A DNA stretch of 64,000 nucleotides from positions 651,762 through 715,761 of the forward strand of contig JAPWJZ010000008.1 in assembly GCA_028283745.1 (NCBI GenBank), given 5' to 3'. The position numbers and the translations under genes are program-made. How positions within the stretch are numbered: position 1 is the first letter of the stretch; each line of letters starts with the position of its first letter. The stretch comes from Micavibrio sp. GTDB taxonomy: Bacteria > Pseudomonadota > Alphaproteobacteria > Micavibrionales > UBA2020. This document shows positions 43,899 through 52,366 of this stretch, one piece after another. Under the pieces are notes generated by a model that had not been told where the DNA came from, ran no database searches, and worked only from the letters and a program-made list of their open reading frames with translations.

Positions 43899-44348
43899 CT
43901 AACCGGCGCCGTTGTTCGAGACCGTCGCCCCGAACATGTCCTCCTCGTACATATCAATATCGTCCTGCGTGAAGCCGAAGTGGTGGCCGATCTCCTGCAG
44001 AATGACGCGGTTGATAAGCCGCGTCAGGTCCTCTCCGGTTTCCGCCCAGGCATCAAGAATGGGGCGGCGGTAGAGGAAAATAACATCCTGCCGCTTGGTA
44101 TTCGACGACAGTCGCCCGATAGCAGCCGGGCTTGAACTCTGGTAGCAGCCGAGCAGGTCAAAGGGCGTTTCCAGCTCCAGTTCCTGCTCGATAAAGGCGT
44201 CGGGGAAGTCTTCCACGGTGACCTTCAGTTTGCTGGTATATTTCTCAAGCTCCTGCGGGAGACCGTCGAGAATGGTCTCCGCAATTTCCACGATCTCCTC
44301 CGGAGAGGGCGGGACGGTAAAACCAGCAAATATCGACTTTGTATCCAA
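43899..44348 (-). CDS. COG3824-like metallopeptidase-family protein, first zinc His replaced
   Basis: The 149-residue product starts at a TTG with an AGGG site. Residues 118-123 read Q-E-I-G-H-H followed by F-G-F. In this family the signature is H-E-x-G-H-H, so Q118 replaces the first zinc histidine and the metal site may be lost or altered. The N-terminal part (P-E-E-I-V-E-I-A-E) is conserved in layout. It may be inactive or may use other ligands. It lies alone and divergent from phhB. Confidence 0.72.
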   Translation of the reverse strand: MDTKSIFAGFTVPPSPEEIVEIAETILDGLPQELEKYTSKLKVTVEDFPDAFIEQELELETPFDLLGCYQSSSPAAIGRLSSNTKRQDVIFLYRRPILDAWAETGEDLTRLINRVILQEIGHHFGFTQDDIDMYEEDMFGATVSNNGAG

Positions 44349-44430
44349 CGGACCTAATCCCTTGAGGTTGTGGACGGTATCCAGACTGTTGAGCTAATCT
44401 CTGACATCACTGTACCGAATCGGAGGAATC

Positions 44431-44739
44431 ATGGCAATGGCTAACTTGAACAAGAGTCAAGATATCGAATCGTTCATCAAGAAAAATACCGGCTGGGGCG
44501 TGCCCAAGGGCCGCAAGGCGATTGCGAAAAAATTCGTCTTCAAGGATTTCAACGCCGCCTTCGGCTTCATGACGCGCATTGCAATGATTGCGGAGCAGAT
44601 GAACCACCACCCCGAATGGTTCAACGTTTACAACCGCGTTGAAGTGGTGCTGACGACGCACGATGTTGGCGGCGTTTCCGACAATGACTTCAAAATGGCA
44701 CGCATCATGGATAGTTTTGCGAAGAAGTTTTTAACGTAA
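44431..44739 (+). CDS. phhB: Pterin-4a-carbinolamine dehydratase
   Basis: The 102-residue product has the family motif [10 protein letters not shown] with the two catalytic histidines, and the D-V-G-G-V-S-D-N-D strand. It dehydrates 4a-hydroxy-tetrahydrobiopterin in the aromatic amino acid hydroxylase cycle and can act as a coactivator in other settings. No phenylalanine hydroxylase is next to it. A good GGAGGA site is found 5 bases before the ATG; a second ATG (44437) is 2 codons in. Confidence 0.92.
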   Translation: MAMANLNKSQDIESFIKKNTGWGVPKGRKAIAKKFVFKDFNAAFGFMTRIAMIAEQMNHHPEWFNVYNRVEVVLTTHDVGGVSDNDFKMARIMDSFAKKFLT

Positions 44740-44884
44740 TGTTTTTAATAAGGTTCCAAAAAATGGAAATAGTTTAAATACTTATCTGCCTTTTCTAAAA
44801 ACTTAACACCCGCTATGCTAGTATCTCTGAACCAGCGTCAACCTTGTGGATAAGTAGAAAAGAAGGCGGCGACCCCGGCAGTAC

Positions 44885-47179
44885 ATGACAGGGCCATCGG
44901 ATATTACAGCGAAGAACTTGCCTTCTATTGTCGTCGCGCCTGAAAATGCGGACGCTAAAAGCCAACAGCCGCAAGTGCCTGCCAACCCGCTGGAAGCAAA
45001 GTTCCTCAACCGCGAAATTTCATGGCTGCGCTTTAACATGCGCGTGCTGGCGGAAGCGCGCAATGCCGCCACCCCGCTGTTGGAGCGCGTGCGGTTCCTG
45101 TCCATCTCCGCGTCCAACCTTGAAGAATTCTTCATGGTGCGCGTCGCCGGCATTTCCGACCAGATCGCGCGCGGCGTGCCTGCCTTAAGCGAAGATGGCC
45201 AGACGGCAACGCAGCAAATCGGCCCGCTGCTGAAGCTCGCCCGTAAAATGATGGACGACCAGCAGGAATGCTGGCACGACCTGGTCGAAGCGATGGACCT
45301 TGAAAAAGTCGCGCTGGTGGATGCCGCCGAACTGTCGCCGCTGGAGCAGAAATGGGTGGAAGGTTACTTCCTCGCCAACGTCTTCCCCACGCTGACCCCC
45401 ATCGCCATCGACCCCGCGCATCCGTTCCCCTTCCTGCCCAACCGCAGCCTGACAGCGATTTACACGCTGGAAGACGCCGAAGGCGCCGCGCGCATGACCG
45501 CGCTTATTCTGCTGCCGGCAAAACTGCCGCGCTTCATTCGCCTGTCCGCCAACCCCGCGCGCATGATTGCGCTGGAAGATGTGCTGGACCTTTTCCTGCC
45601 CAGCTTCTTCCCCGGCTATCACGCCGTGGAATCCGGCTTCTTCCAGGTGCTGCGCGATTCAGAGCTTGCCATTTCCGAAGATGCCGAAGACTTGATGAGC
45701 CACTACGAAAAGGCGCTCAAATCACGCAAGCGCGGCAGCGTCATCGGCCTTATCCTGAACCGCCAGATGCCGACGGAGCTGCGCAAGTTCCTCACCTCCA
45801 GCCTTAAAACCGTCAACCGCAACGTGTTCCAGGTGGATGGAAAGGTCGGCCTTGCCGACATCAGCGAAATTTACGCGGTCGATCGTCCGGATTTAAAATT
45901 CAAGCCCTATACCCCGCGCTTCCCCGAACGCATCACCGACCACAACGGCGACATGTTCGCGGCTATTCTGGCGAAAGACCTTATCGTCCATCACCCTTAT
46001 GAATCGTTTGATGTGGTGATGCAGTTCATCCGGCAGGCGGCGGCGGATGAAAATGTCATTTCCATCAAGCAGACCCTTTACCGCACCAGCGTCAACTCGC
46101 CGGTTGTGAAAGCGCTGATCGAGGCGGCGGAAGCGGGCAAGTCCGTCACTGCCGTGGTCGAGCTGCGCGCAAGGTTTGACGAAGAGGCCAACATCAAGCT
46201 CGCGCGCGAGCTGGAGCGTGCGGGCGTGCAGGTGATTTACGGCATCATCAACCTGAAGACCCACGCCAAGGTCACGCTGGTGACGCGCAAGGAATCCGAC
46301 GGTCTGCGCAGCTACGCGCATTTCGGTACCGGCAACTATAACCCCGTTACCTCGCGCATTTATACCGACCTGTCGCTGTTCACCTGCGACCCGGCGCTGT
46401 GCCAGGATGCGGCGCGGCTGTTTAACTATTTAACCGGCTACGCAAAGCCCGAAACCTTCAATAACCTGTTCATGGCGCCCATCGACATGCGCCACCGCCT
46501 GCTGGATTTGATCGAGCAGGAAACGCGCAACGCCGAAGCGGGCAAGCCCGCTGCCATCTGGGCAAAAATGAACGCGCTGGTGGATGTTGAAATTACCGAA
46601 GCCCTCTATAACGCCTCGCAAAAAGGCGTGCAGATTGATCTGGTCGTGCGCGGCATATGCTGCCTGCGCCCAGGGGTTGAGGGCCTGTCGAAAAACATCC
46701 GCGTCAAAAGCATCGTCGGGCGCTTCCTTGAACATTCGCGCATCTTCTGCTTTGCCAACGGCGCGGAACTGCCGCATGCCGGCGCGCGAGTCTTCATGGC
46801 CTCCGCCGACTGGATGAGCCGCAACCTCGATACCCGCGTCGAGGTGATGGTGGAACTGAAAAACCCCACCGTGCAGGAACAGGTGCTGGAGCAGATCATG
46901 ACCGCCAACCTGCTGGACGACAGCCAGAGCTGGGATTTGCAACCGGATGGCACCTACCGCCGCTTGAAGGCGACCGGAAAAATTCTGGGCGCGCAGGAAT
47001 ACTTCATGAAGTTCGCCAGCTATTCGGGCCGCGGCAGCGCCGAGCATAACCCGCGCCTTGCTGAAGCCAAGAAACCGAAGAAGTTCAACCCGCAGACAGA
47101 CCGCAAGCCACGCCCGTCAAAAGCCGACCGCGAAAAAGCCGCCGCCGATAAAGCCGCTGCGGATAAAGCGAAATCATAA
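44885..47179 (+). CDS. ppk: Polyphosphate kinase
   Basis: The 764-residue PPK1 has an N-terminal helical domain (L-N-R-E-I-S-W-L-R-F-N), the head domain, the catalytic histidine in A-H-F-G-T-G-N-Y-N-P, and a second His in F-L-E-H-S-R-I. It makes polyphosphate from ATP reversibly. The last 20 residues are a Lys/Ala-rich tail. The gene is followed after 6 bases by a PP2C-type phosphatase, so the pair is likely an operon. ppx is 22 kb away in this window. Confidence 0.96.
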   Translation: MTGPSDITAKNLPSIVVAPENADAKSQQPQVPANPLEAKFLNREISWLRFNMRVLAEARNAATPLLERVRFLSISASNLEEFFMVRVAGISDQIARGVPALSEDGQTATQQIGPLLKLARKMMDDQQECWHDLVEAMDLEKVALVDAAELSPLEQKWVEGYFLANVFPTLTPIAIDPAHPFPFLPNRSLTAIYTLEDAEGAARMTALILLPAKLPRFIRLSANPARMIALEDVLDLFLPSFFPGYHAVESGFFQVLRDSELAISEDAEDLMSHYEKALKSRKRGSVIGLILNRQMPTELRKFLTSSLKTVNRNVFQVDGKVGLADISEIYAVDRPDLKFKPYTPRFPERITDHNGDMFAAILAKDLIVHHPYESFDVVMQFIRQAAADENVISIKQTLYRTSVNSPVVKALIEAAEAGKSVTAVVELRARFDEEANIKLARELERAGVQVIYGIINLKTHAKVTLVTRKESDGLRSYAHFGTGNYNPVTSRIYTDLSLFTCDPALCQDAARLFNYLTGYAKPETFNNLFMAPIDMRHRLLDLIEQETRNAEAGKPAAIWAKMNALVDVEITEALYNASQKGVQIDLVVRGICCLRPGVEGLSKNIRVKSIVGRFLEHSRIFCFANGAELPHAGARVFMASADWMSRNLDTRVEVMVELKNPTVQEQVLEQIMTANLLDDSQSWDLQPDGTYRRLKATGKILGAQEYFMKFASYSGRGSAEHNPRLAEAKKPKKFNPQTDRKPRPSKADREKAAADKAAADKAKS

Positions 47180-47185
47180 ACAGCC

Positions 47186-48049
47186 ATGACCGCGCCGCGC
47201 CGCCATAAGCAAGAGCCCGTTACCGCGCGCCCTATTCCCGCCAAAGCGGGCGATATGACGCGGACGGATGTTGTGGGCGGCAACGATGTGCAAATTGCGC
47301 ATCACCAAGGCTGGCGGCCCTACCAGGAAGACCGTTTTATGGTGGCGGCAAACGTGGATACAGAAGGCGGCAATGGCCGCCAGTTCCTCAGCCGTCTGTT
47401 TAGCGCCGCCGCAAAAGCGACCAATAGTGCGAAAGCCGGTTCCACCGCCACCGCGCTGCTGCTCGATAAAGATATGACGCTGAACGTCGCCTACCTTGGT
47501 GACAGCCCGCTGGTCATGATTATCCACGACACCAAAACAGGCGAAGTGACGGCAACGAAACTGACGCGCGACCACCATGCGGCATTGCCGGCCGAAAAGA
47601 AGCGTGTTGAAAAAGCGGGCGGCTTTGTTGCCGGTAACGGCAGGGCCGGCGGCCGCCTGATGCTGTCACGCGCCTTTGGCGATGCGGAAATTGCCGGCGT
47701 TTCCCGCCAGCCGGAATTCGCGCGCGCGAAGCTGAAAAAGCATATGGATGCCGGACGGAATATTTACCTGTGCCTGTCCTCCGACGGCTTGCTGGAAACG
47801 CTGAATGCCAGGGACCTGATTGAACCATTTAAGGCCGCGCTGGCGGCGGGCAATGAAGCGGGGCTTGCCGCCGCCTTCGCCACCTACGCCTATTCCGCCA
47901 ATAGCCTCGATAACATCACCGCCCTCGTCGTAAAACTGCCGCCCGCACCGGCTGAAAACCTGTTGCTTGCGCTTGCGGATGGCCATGGCGGGCATGCGAC
48001 GGCGGATAAGGTCGTGGCGGCTTTTAAAAGCCTGCTTTCACCCAAATAA
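47186..48049 (+). CDS. PP2C-type phosphatase with motif order permuted
   Basis: The 287-residue product has PP2C motifs Q-E-D (47-49), G-S-T-A (85-88), G-D-S (105-107), S-R-A-F-G-D (161-166), S-D-G (199-201) and D-N-I-T (242-245). The metal-binding A-D-G-H-G-G-H motif, normally between the E-D and G-S-T-A motifs, is at 264-270 near the C-terminus. This is a circular-permutation layout. If the fold holds, it dephosphorylates Ser/Thr residues. It starts 6 bases after ppk, suggesting a link to phosphate metabolism. Confidence 0.8.
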   Translation: MTAPRRHKQEPVTARPIPAKAGDMTRTDVVGGNDVQIAHHQGWRPYQEDRFMVAANVDTEGGNGRQFLSRLFSAAAKATNSAKAGSTATALLLDKDMTLNVAYLGDSPLVMIIHDTKTGEVTATKLTRDHHAALPAEKKRVEKAGGFVAGNGRAGGRLMLSRAFGDAEIAGVSRQPEFARAKLKKHMDAGRNIYLCLSSDGLLETLNARDLIEPFKAALAAGNEAGLAAAFATYAYSANSLDNITALVVKLPPAPAENLLLALADGHGGHATADKVVAAFKSLLSPK

Positions 48050-48050
48050 A

Positions 48051-48123
48051 AAGCAAGATCCCCCGCCTCGTTCCGGATGACGGTGCAAAACTGTCATCCT
48101 GAGCAATGCGGGGGATCTTGCTT
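48051..48123. repeat. Long two-stage inverted repeat (REP-like)
   Basis: A perfect 16-bp outer stem (AAGCAAGATCCCCCGC at 48051-48066 with its complement at 48108-48123) encloses an inner 7-bp stem GGATGAC (48075-48081) and GTCATCC (48093-48099). It fills the gap between two convergent genes and could serve as a terminator or interspersed repeat. Confidence 0.65.
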
Positions 48124-48140
48124 CATTAATCAATCAAACC

Positions 48141-48905
48141 TTATTTCGGCGCGAGACGCACCGCGCCATCCAGGCGAATGGTTTCGCCGTTGATCATGGC
48201 ATTATCGATGACGTGCAGCGCGAGTTTCGAGAATTCTTCCGGGCGGCCAAGACGTTTGGGGAAGAGGGTGGTGGCAACAAGGCTGTCCTGCACTTCCTGC
48301 GGCATGGACATCAGCATCGGGGTGCCGATAAGGCCGGGGGCGATGGTGACAACGCGAATGCCGAAGCGCGCCAGTTCACGCGCTGCCGGCAGCGTCATGC
48401 CGACGATGCCGCCCTTGGATGCGGAATATGCCGCCTGGCCGATCTGTCCTTCGTAGGCCGCAACGGAAGCGCAGTTGATGACAACGCCGCGCTCGCCCGT
48501 TTCATTTACAGGTTCCAGCACCGACATGCTGGTCGCAGCAAGGCGCAGCATGTTGAACGAGCCAATCAGGTTCACGTTAATGACCTTGGAGAAGAAGTTA
48601 AGGTCATGCGGCCCTTCCTTGCCAACGATGCGCGCGCCGGGGGCAATGCCCGCGCAGTTCAGCAGTACGCGCACGGGGCCGTTGGCCTTCGCCGCGCCGT
48701 CCAGTGCCGCCATGGCGGACGCTTCGTTGGAAACGTCGCATTCAAATGCGATGCCGCCAATTTCGGCCGCAACCGCTTCGGCGTTTGCCTTGTTCAGGTC
48801 AAGCACGGCGACTTTTGCGCCCGCTTTGGCAAGGTGCCGCGCCGTTTCCGCGCCCATGCCCGAACCGCCGCCCGTAACGACGGCTGAAATGCCTTTAACG
48901 TCCAT
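48141..48905 (-). CDS. 3-hydroxyacyl-CoA dehydrogenase type 2 (SDR)
   Basis: The 254-residue SDR has G-G-G-S-G-M-G near the N-terminus (NAD-binding) and the catalytic S-V-A-A-Y...Y-S-A-S-K-G. The layout matches human HSD17B10-like enzymes that oxidise 3-hydroxyacyl-CoA in beta-oxidation and branched-chain breakdown. The Sel1 gene sits 2 bases upstream on the same strand, so both may share a transcript. Other SDR substrates are possible. Confidence 0.85.
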   Translation of the reverse strand: MDVKGISAVVTGGGSGMGAETARHLAKAGAKVAVLDLNKANAEAVAAEIGGIAFECDVSNEASAMAALDGAAKANGPVRVLLNCAGIAPGARIVGKEGPHDLNFFSKVINVNLIGSFNMLRLAATSMSVLEPVNETGERGVVINCASVAAYEGQIGQAAYSASKGGIVGMTLPAARELARFGIRVVTIAPGLIGTPMLMSMPQEVQDSLVATTLFPKRLGRPEEFSKLALHVIDNAMINGETIRLDGAVRLAPK

Positions 48906-48907
48906 AT

Positions 48908-49672
48908 CTAGTTTCCTTCTTTGCTGTTGGTGTTATCGTCTGTGTCATCACTATCGTCATCGCTATTACTTTCAGGCGCGGCGTCCTTGCGGCTTTCGGC
49001 GGCGCGGACTTCATCCATCAAGCCCTGAAAGACCTGCGAGATTTCGGCCTTCTTGCGGGCATAAAATTCTTCCGTCTTCCGGCGGCGTTCTTCCGGCGGC
49101 AGGGCTTCAAGGGCTTTCATGTCGCCCTGCAGCCGCTCGAGGATAAGGGGCGCTTCATGTTCTTTTGATTTTTTGAGCCAGTCGATGGCCTTGTCGCCAT
49201 CCTGCTCAAGGCCAATGCCCGCGATTTGCAGCATGCCCATAAGCGCCTGCGCGTAGGATGACCCGGCCACCGCCGCTTTCTGCACCCAGGCCGCGCCCTG
49301 TTTATCATCTTTCGCAACGCCGCCCTGACCGAGGAAGTAAAGCCGTGCGACGGAAAGCTCGGCGGGCGGGTAGCCGCGGTCGGCCGAGGCTTTCAGCAGC
49401 GTCAGGCTTTTGCTGTCGGCATCCGGCCCGAAATCACCGGTCGCGTAAAAGCGTGCAAGGGTATAAGTGGCCTTGCTGCTGCCAAGGGCGCTGCGGAACC
49501 GCGCCTGCTCAAACGACACCGCGCGTGATGCCGCGGCAAGGCGGGCATGCAGGTCGCCGGTCATGATGGTGTCGCGCAGCTTGGCGTGTTCCGGCGCGAG
49601 GCTGAAATACAGCACCGCCGCAAGCGCGGTTGCGATGAGGAAGCTGCTGATGAATAAAAGCAGGCGTTTCAT
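48908..49672 (-). CDS. Membrane-anchored Sel1-repeat protein
   Basis: The ATG at 49672 gives 254 residues with an N-terminal hydrophobic segment (about 3-20) that anchors or exports the protein. Two to three Sel1/TPR-like repeats follow (G-Y-P-P-A-E-L-S-V-A-R-L-Y, S-S-Y-A-Q-A-L-M-G), then a charged helix and an acidic D/S-rich tail. Sel1 proteins mediate protein contacts in the envelope. Its stop is 2 bases before the SDR gene start. Confidence 0.78.
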   Translation of the reverse strand: MKRLLLFISSFLIATALAAVLYFSLAPEHAKLRDTIMTGDLHARLAAASRAVSFEQARFRSALGSSKATYTLARFYATGDFGPDADSKSLTLLKASADRGYPPAELSVARLYFLGQGGVAKDDKQGAAWVQKAAVAGSSYAQALMGMLQIAGIGLEQDGDKAIDWLKKSKEHEAPLILERLQGDMKALEALPPEERRRKTEEFYARKKAEISQVFQGLMDEVRAAESRKDAAPESNSDDDSDDTDDNTNSKEGN

Positions 49673-49754
49673 GTCGTCATGTTCCTCCCCCGGTTGCTGT
49701 GGCTGTACCCTGCATTTATATAAGCCCTTCATATGCAACGCAAATCATAGCGCG

Positions 49755-49782
49755 TTGACATAACGCCGCATTATGCTAATCT
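49755..49782 (+). promoter_or_regulatory. Promoter for the paralogue cluster
   Basis: TTGACA (49755-49760) and TAATCT (49777-49782) are spaced by 16 bases, 36 bases before the chosen ATG at 49818. Confidence 0.5.
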
Positions 49783-49817
49783 CGGCTCGTTCAAAAACGA
49801 AAAAGGTATTCAACGTC

Positions 49818-50249
49818 ATGGTCACACCCGTGCCGCCGAAAAGGCTTAAAATGGCGCAAGTCTTCAATGATTACTCCGGCGTTGATGAACGCTATGCCGG
49901 TTATCAGAAGGTTGATGACCAAAGCGTGCTGTACCGCCGCTATTTGCAGCTGGATGGTTCGCGCAAGCCCGGCCTGTTGCAGGTGTTTGATTTTTCAACC
50001 TTCCAGATGACCACGCTGTTTGAAGGCAAGGGCGGCTCCAGCGGTGAATATGCCGTTGCCATGCAGATTACCCCGTTCAGCCAGATTGAAAATTCGCAAA
50101 GCATCCGCGACGCGCACCAGGCATTGACGGATCTGGGCGGCAGCCCGCCCGCGCTGGATACGGTTCTCAACTTCGGCATGAAACTGGAAAAAGATGTCAG
50201 CGTTCGCAACGGTCCCGTGAAGTTCCGCGACCCCGGCCTGAACGGTTAA
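49818..50249 (+). CDS. Unknown family, paralogue 1 of 3
   Basis: The 143-residue product starts at the ATG that aligns with its neighbour's start; the frame from 49773 would overlap the promoter. It shares three blocks with the next two genes: G-Y-Q-K-V-D-D-Q-S-V-L-Y, V-F-D-F-S-T-F, and a C-terminal A-H-Q-A-L-T-D-L-G-G-S-P-P block. There is no signal peptide. The family was not recognised. Genes 1 and 2 are 14 bases apart and likely co-transcribed. Confidence 0.72.
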   Translation: MVTPVPPKRLKMAQVFNDYSGVDERYAGYQKVDDQSVLYRRYLQLDGSRKPGLLQVFDFSTFQMTTLFEGKGGSSGEYAVAMQITPFSQIENSQSIRDAHQALTDLGGSPPALDTVLNFGMKLEKDVSVRNGPVKFRDPGLNG

Positions 50250-50263
50250 AGGACAGTAGACGC

Positions 50264-50701
50264 ATGACGCCGCCGAAAAAATTGAAACTGGTGCAGGCCT
50301 TTGACCGCGCAAAAAGCTTTCGCACCCAGCAGGACCAGACCGGCTACGAAAAGGTTGATGACGACCGTGTGCTGGAGCGCTACTTCCAGCCGCTGCTGTG
50401 GGAGAAACTCAGCAGTGGGGTGACAATGCAGCTGATGACATCCACGCTGTTTGATTTTAAATCCTACACCGCCACCGTCAGCACCATGACCATGAATGGT
50501 AACCAGGCCGTGCAGGGTGAACCGTCGCACGTGCTGGTGCCGTTCAGCGCTTTTGAAAACAAGCGGGCCATTGTGGACGCGCACCGCGCCCTTATTGAAC
50601 TGGGCGGTGACCCGGGGCCGATTGATGACATCATCAACAACGAATTGGTCACGCGGCGGCCCATTGCGCCGATGAAACCTGCGCAATTCTCCAAAAAGTA
50701 A
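50264..50701 (+). CDS. Unknown family, paralogue 2 of 3
   Basis: The 145-residue product shares G-Y-E-K-V-D-D-D-R-V-L-E-R, L-F-D-F-K-S-Y, V-P-F-S-A-F-E-N and A-H-R-A-L-I-E-L-G-G-D-P with paralogue 1. Both begin with T-P-P-K-[KR]-L-K or a close version. It is cytosolic by sequence. The middle strand region is the most variable part. It follows paralogue 1 after 14 bases, which fits a tandem duplication. Confidence 0.72.
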   Translation: MTPPKKLKLVQAFDRAKSFRTQQDQTGYEKVDDDRVLERYFQPLLWEKLSSGVTMQLMTSTLFDFKSYTATVSTMTMNGNQAVQGEPSHVLVPFSAFENKRAIVDAHRALIELGGDPGPIDDIINNELVTRRPIAPMKPAQFSKK

Positions 50702-50770
50702 GCGCAGCCAGAGCTATTCGTGAAACATTTGTGATTAAATTGCTGATTTAACGTAATTTAGTTACTTTAT

Positions 50771-50799
50771 TTGACTCTTTCCTCTCACATAATTACACT
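50771..50799 (+). promoter_or_regulatory. Promoter for paralogue 3
   Basis: TTGACT (50771-50776) and TACACT (50794-50799) are spaced by 17 bases. They lie in AT-rich DNA 34 bases before the ATG at 50834. Confidence 0.55.
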
Positions 50800-50833
50800 G
50801 TACCTACGTTCAAAAACAGGGAAAGACAGTGTC

Positions 50834-51286
50834 ATGACGAAATCGGCAACACCCCGTAAATCTACCGCCGCCGGCAAGGATTTTTCCAAGGCCGCCGCCA
50901 ACGGGAACGCCCCGCAGGATGACGCTGCGCCCAGCCAGTTCGGCTTCCAGATGGTGGATGACATGACCGTGCTGGAAAGAAAGCCGGTGCCCGTGTTTGC
51001 CGGCGCAACGCCCGATAAAGACGTAAACGCCGTCATGATCCACATTTATGATTTCAAGAACCTTGAGCTGACGACCTACGTACAGCAGGTCAGCAGCACC
51101 GGCGAAAGCCCCGCGCCCAACGTGTTTATGCGCCCGTTCCGCGACCTTAACAGCGGCTACGGCATTGCACAGGCGCGCGCGGCGCTGGAACAGCTGGGCG
51201 GCAACCCGCCCCCGCTGGAACAAATTCCCGGTTTCAGCCGCCCGCCGCGCCAGCAAAAAAGCCCCGGCCTGCCTGAACTTAAGTAA
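50834..51286 (+). CDS. Unknown family, paralogue 3 of 3
   Basis: The 150-residue product starts at the ATG at 50834; a frame from 50771 would include the promoter and is rejected. It shares G-F-Q-M-V-D-D-M-T-V-L-E-R, I-Y-D-F-K-N-L, R-P-F-R-D-L-N and A-R-A-A-L-E-Q-L-G-G-N-P-P with paralogues 1 and 2, plus its own longer basic N-terminus and Pro-rich tail. It has its own promoter, unlike paralogue 2. Confidence 0.72.
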   Translation: MTKSATPRKSTAAGKDFSKAAANGNAPQDDAAPSQFGFQMVDDMTVLERKPVPVFAGATPDKDVNAVMIHIYDFKNLELTTYVQQVSSTGESPAPNVFMRPFRDLNSGYGIAQARAALEQLGGNPPPLEQIPGFSRPPRQQKSPGLPELK

Positions 51287-51367
51287 TTTTCAGGCGTTAT
51301 TCTTCCGGTTAATAACTTGTTTTTAAAGCTGAATACCGGCCGCGCACGATTGTTGCCATAAAACGTA

Positions 51368-51396
51368 TTGACCGTATCAAGGACGGGGGCTATAGA
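51368..51396 (+). promoter_or_regulatory. Strong promoter for the secreted His/Asn/Arg-rich protein
   Basis: TTGACC (51368-51373) and TATAGA (51391-51396) are spaced by 17 bases, 59 bases before the ATG at 51456. Confidence 0.65.
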
Positions 51397-51455
51397 TTCT
51401 CTCGTACAACACATCGATCATGTTAAACCGGGACTTCACCTGAAGGGAAAAACCC

Positions 51456-52172
51456 ATGAAAAAGATCCGCTCGCTTGTTGCCACCTTTACCCTCGCTGCT
51501 GCCGCAGGCCTGATGGGCGCTACCGCTGCCAACGCACAAACCGTGCCCGTGCAGCCGAACGCTTACAGCCAGCCCGTTTCCAACGCCTACGTCAGCCAGG
51601 ATGCCATTGCCGAAGTCGCTTATAACCAGGGCGTGCAGGCGGCGTATTACCGCGCCGGCAAGGGTTATACCACCGGCACCGCTAGCAGCGGTGAAACCAT
51701 CGGCCTCGAATTCCAGCTGAGCGGCGGTCAGGGCACCGTCATCCGCGCCTTTAACCTGAACGATCCGGCATCCAACAACGCCTTCAGCATCGCGCAGGAT
51801 AATGCGGCGGGACTTGAGCGCGATATCGCCAACAGCGAAATCCGCACCCGTGTCTACGCGCAGCGCTATGAAAGCTATGTGGTGGTGCCGCCGATCAACC
51901 CGATCCTTGGCATCGGCTGGTTCCTGCGTCCGCCGGTATTCGGCTGGAGCAACCCGCGCTATGAAGGCCGCCCGCATTACTTCCCCAACCAGTGGGATAA
52001 TAACCGCCCGCGCAACCTGTACCGCGAACCCGTGCGCAATGATTACCGCCGCCCCGATTTCCGCGACGATCACCGCCCGGACTACCGCAACGACAACCGT
52101 GGCCAGCAGCACAATGAACGTGGCGGCGAACGCGGCGGTCACAATTTCCCGGGCCCCAACCGTCACCGCTAA
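51456..52172 (+). CDS. Secreted protein with a low-complexity C-terminus
   Basis: The 238-residue product has a signal peptide (A-N-A cleavage near residue 27), a middle domain with G-L-E-F-Q-L-S and V-V-V-P-P-I-N-P segments, and a C-terminal third that is low in complexity and rich in Arg, Asn, Asp, His and Gly. A hydrophobic P-I-L-G-I-G-W-F-L-R-P-P segment separates the parts. It is probably exported, with a disordered tail that could bind metal or polyanion. A 12-bp hairpin follows the gene. No family was recognised. Confidence 0.72.
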   Translation: MKKIRSLVATFTLAAAAGLMGATAANAQTVPVQPNAYSQPVSNAYVSQDAIAEVAYNQGVQAAYYRAGKGYTTGTASSGETIGLEFQLSGGQGTVIRAFNLNDPASNNAFSIAQDNAAGLERDIANSEIRTRVYAQRYESYVVVPPINPILGIGWFLRPPVFGWSNPRYEGRPHYFPNQWDNNRPRNLYREPVRNDYRRPDFRDDHRPDYRNDNRGQQHNERGGERGGHNFPGPNRHR

Positions 52173-52220
52173 GCCGCTTTAGGGCTTGGCTACGGTTGAA
52201 CCATCAGGGCTTTAAGGTTT

Positions 52221-52250
52221 GAAAATAGCGCAGCAATGCGCTATTTTCTG
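52221..52250 (+). terminator. Hairpin terminator
   Basis: A 12-bp stem GAAAATAGCGCA (52221-52232) and TGCGCTATTTTC (52237-52248) with a GCAA loop lies between the secreted-protein gene and tRNA-Arg. The T-residues are mostly within the stem. Confidence 0.6.
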
Positions 52251-52267
52251 CCTTATACGGCTTTTAA

Positions 52268-52344
<77 letters not shown>

Positions 52345-52366
52345 CTTCCCCTTTTTGCGCTTCCGC

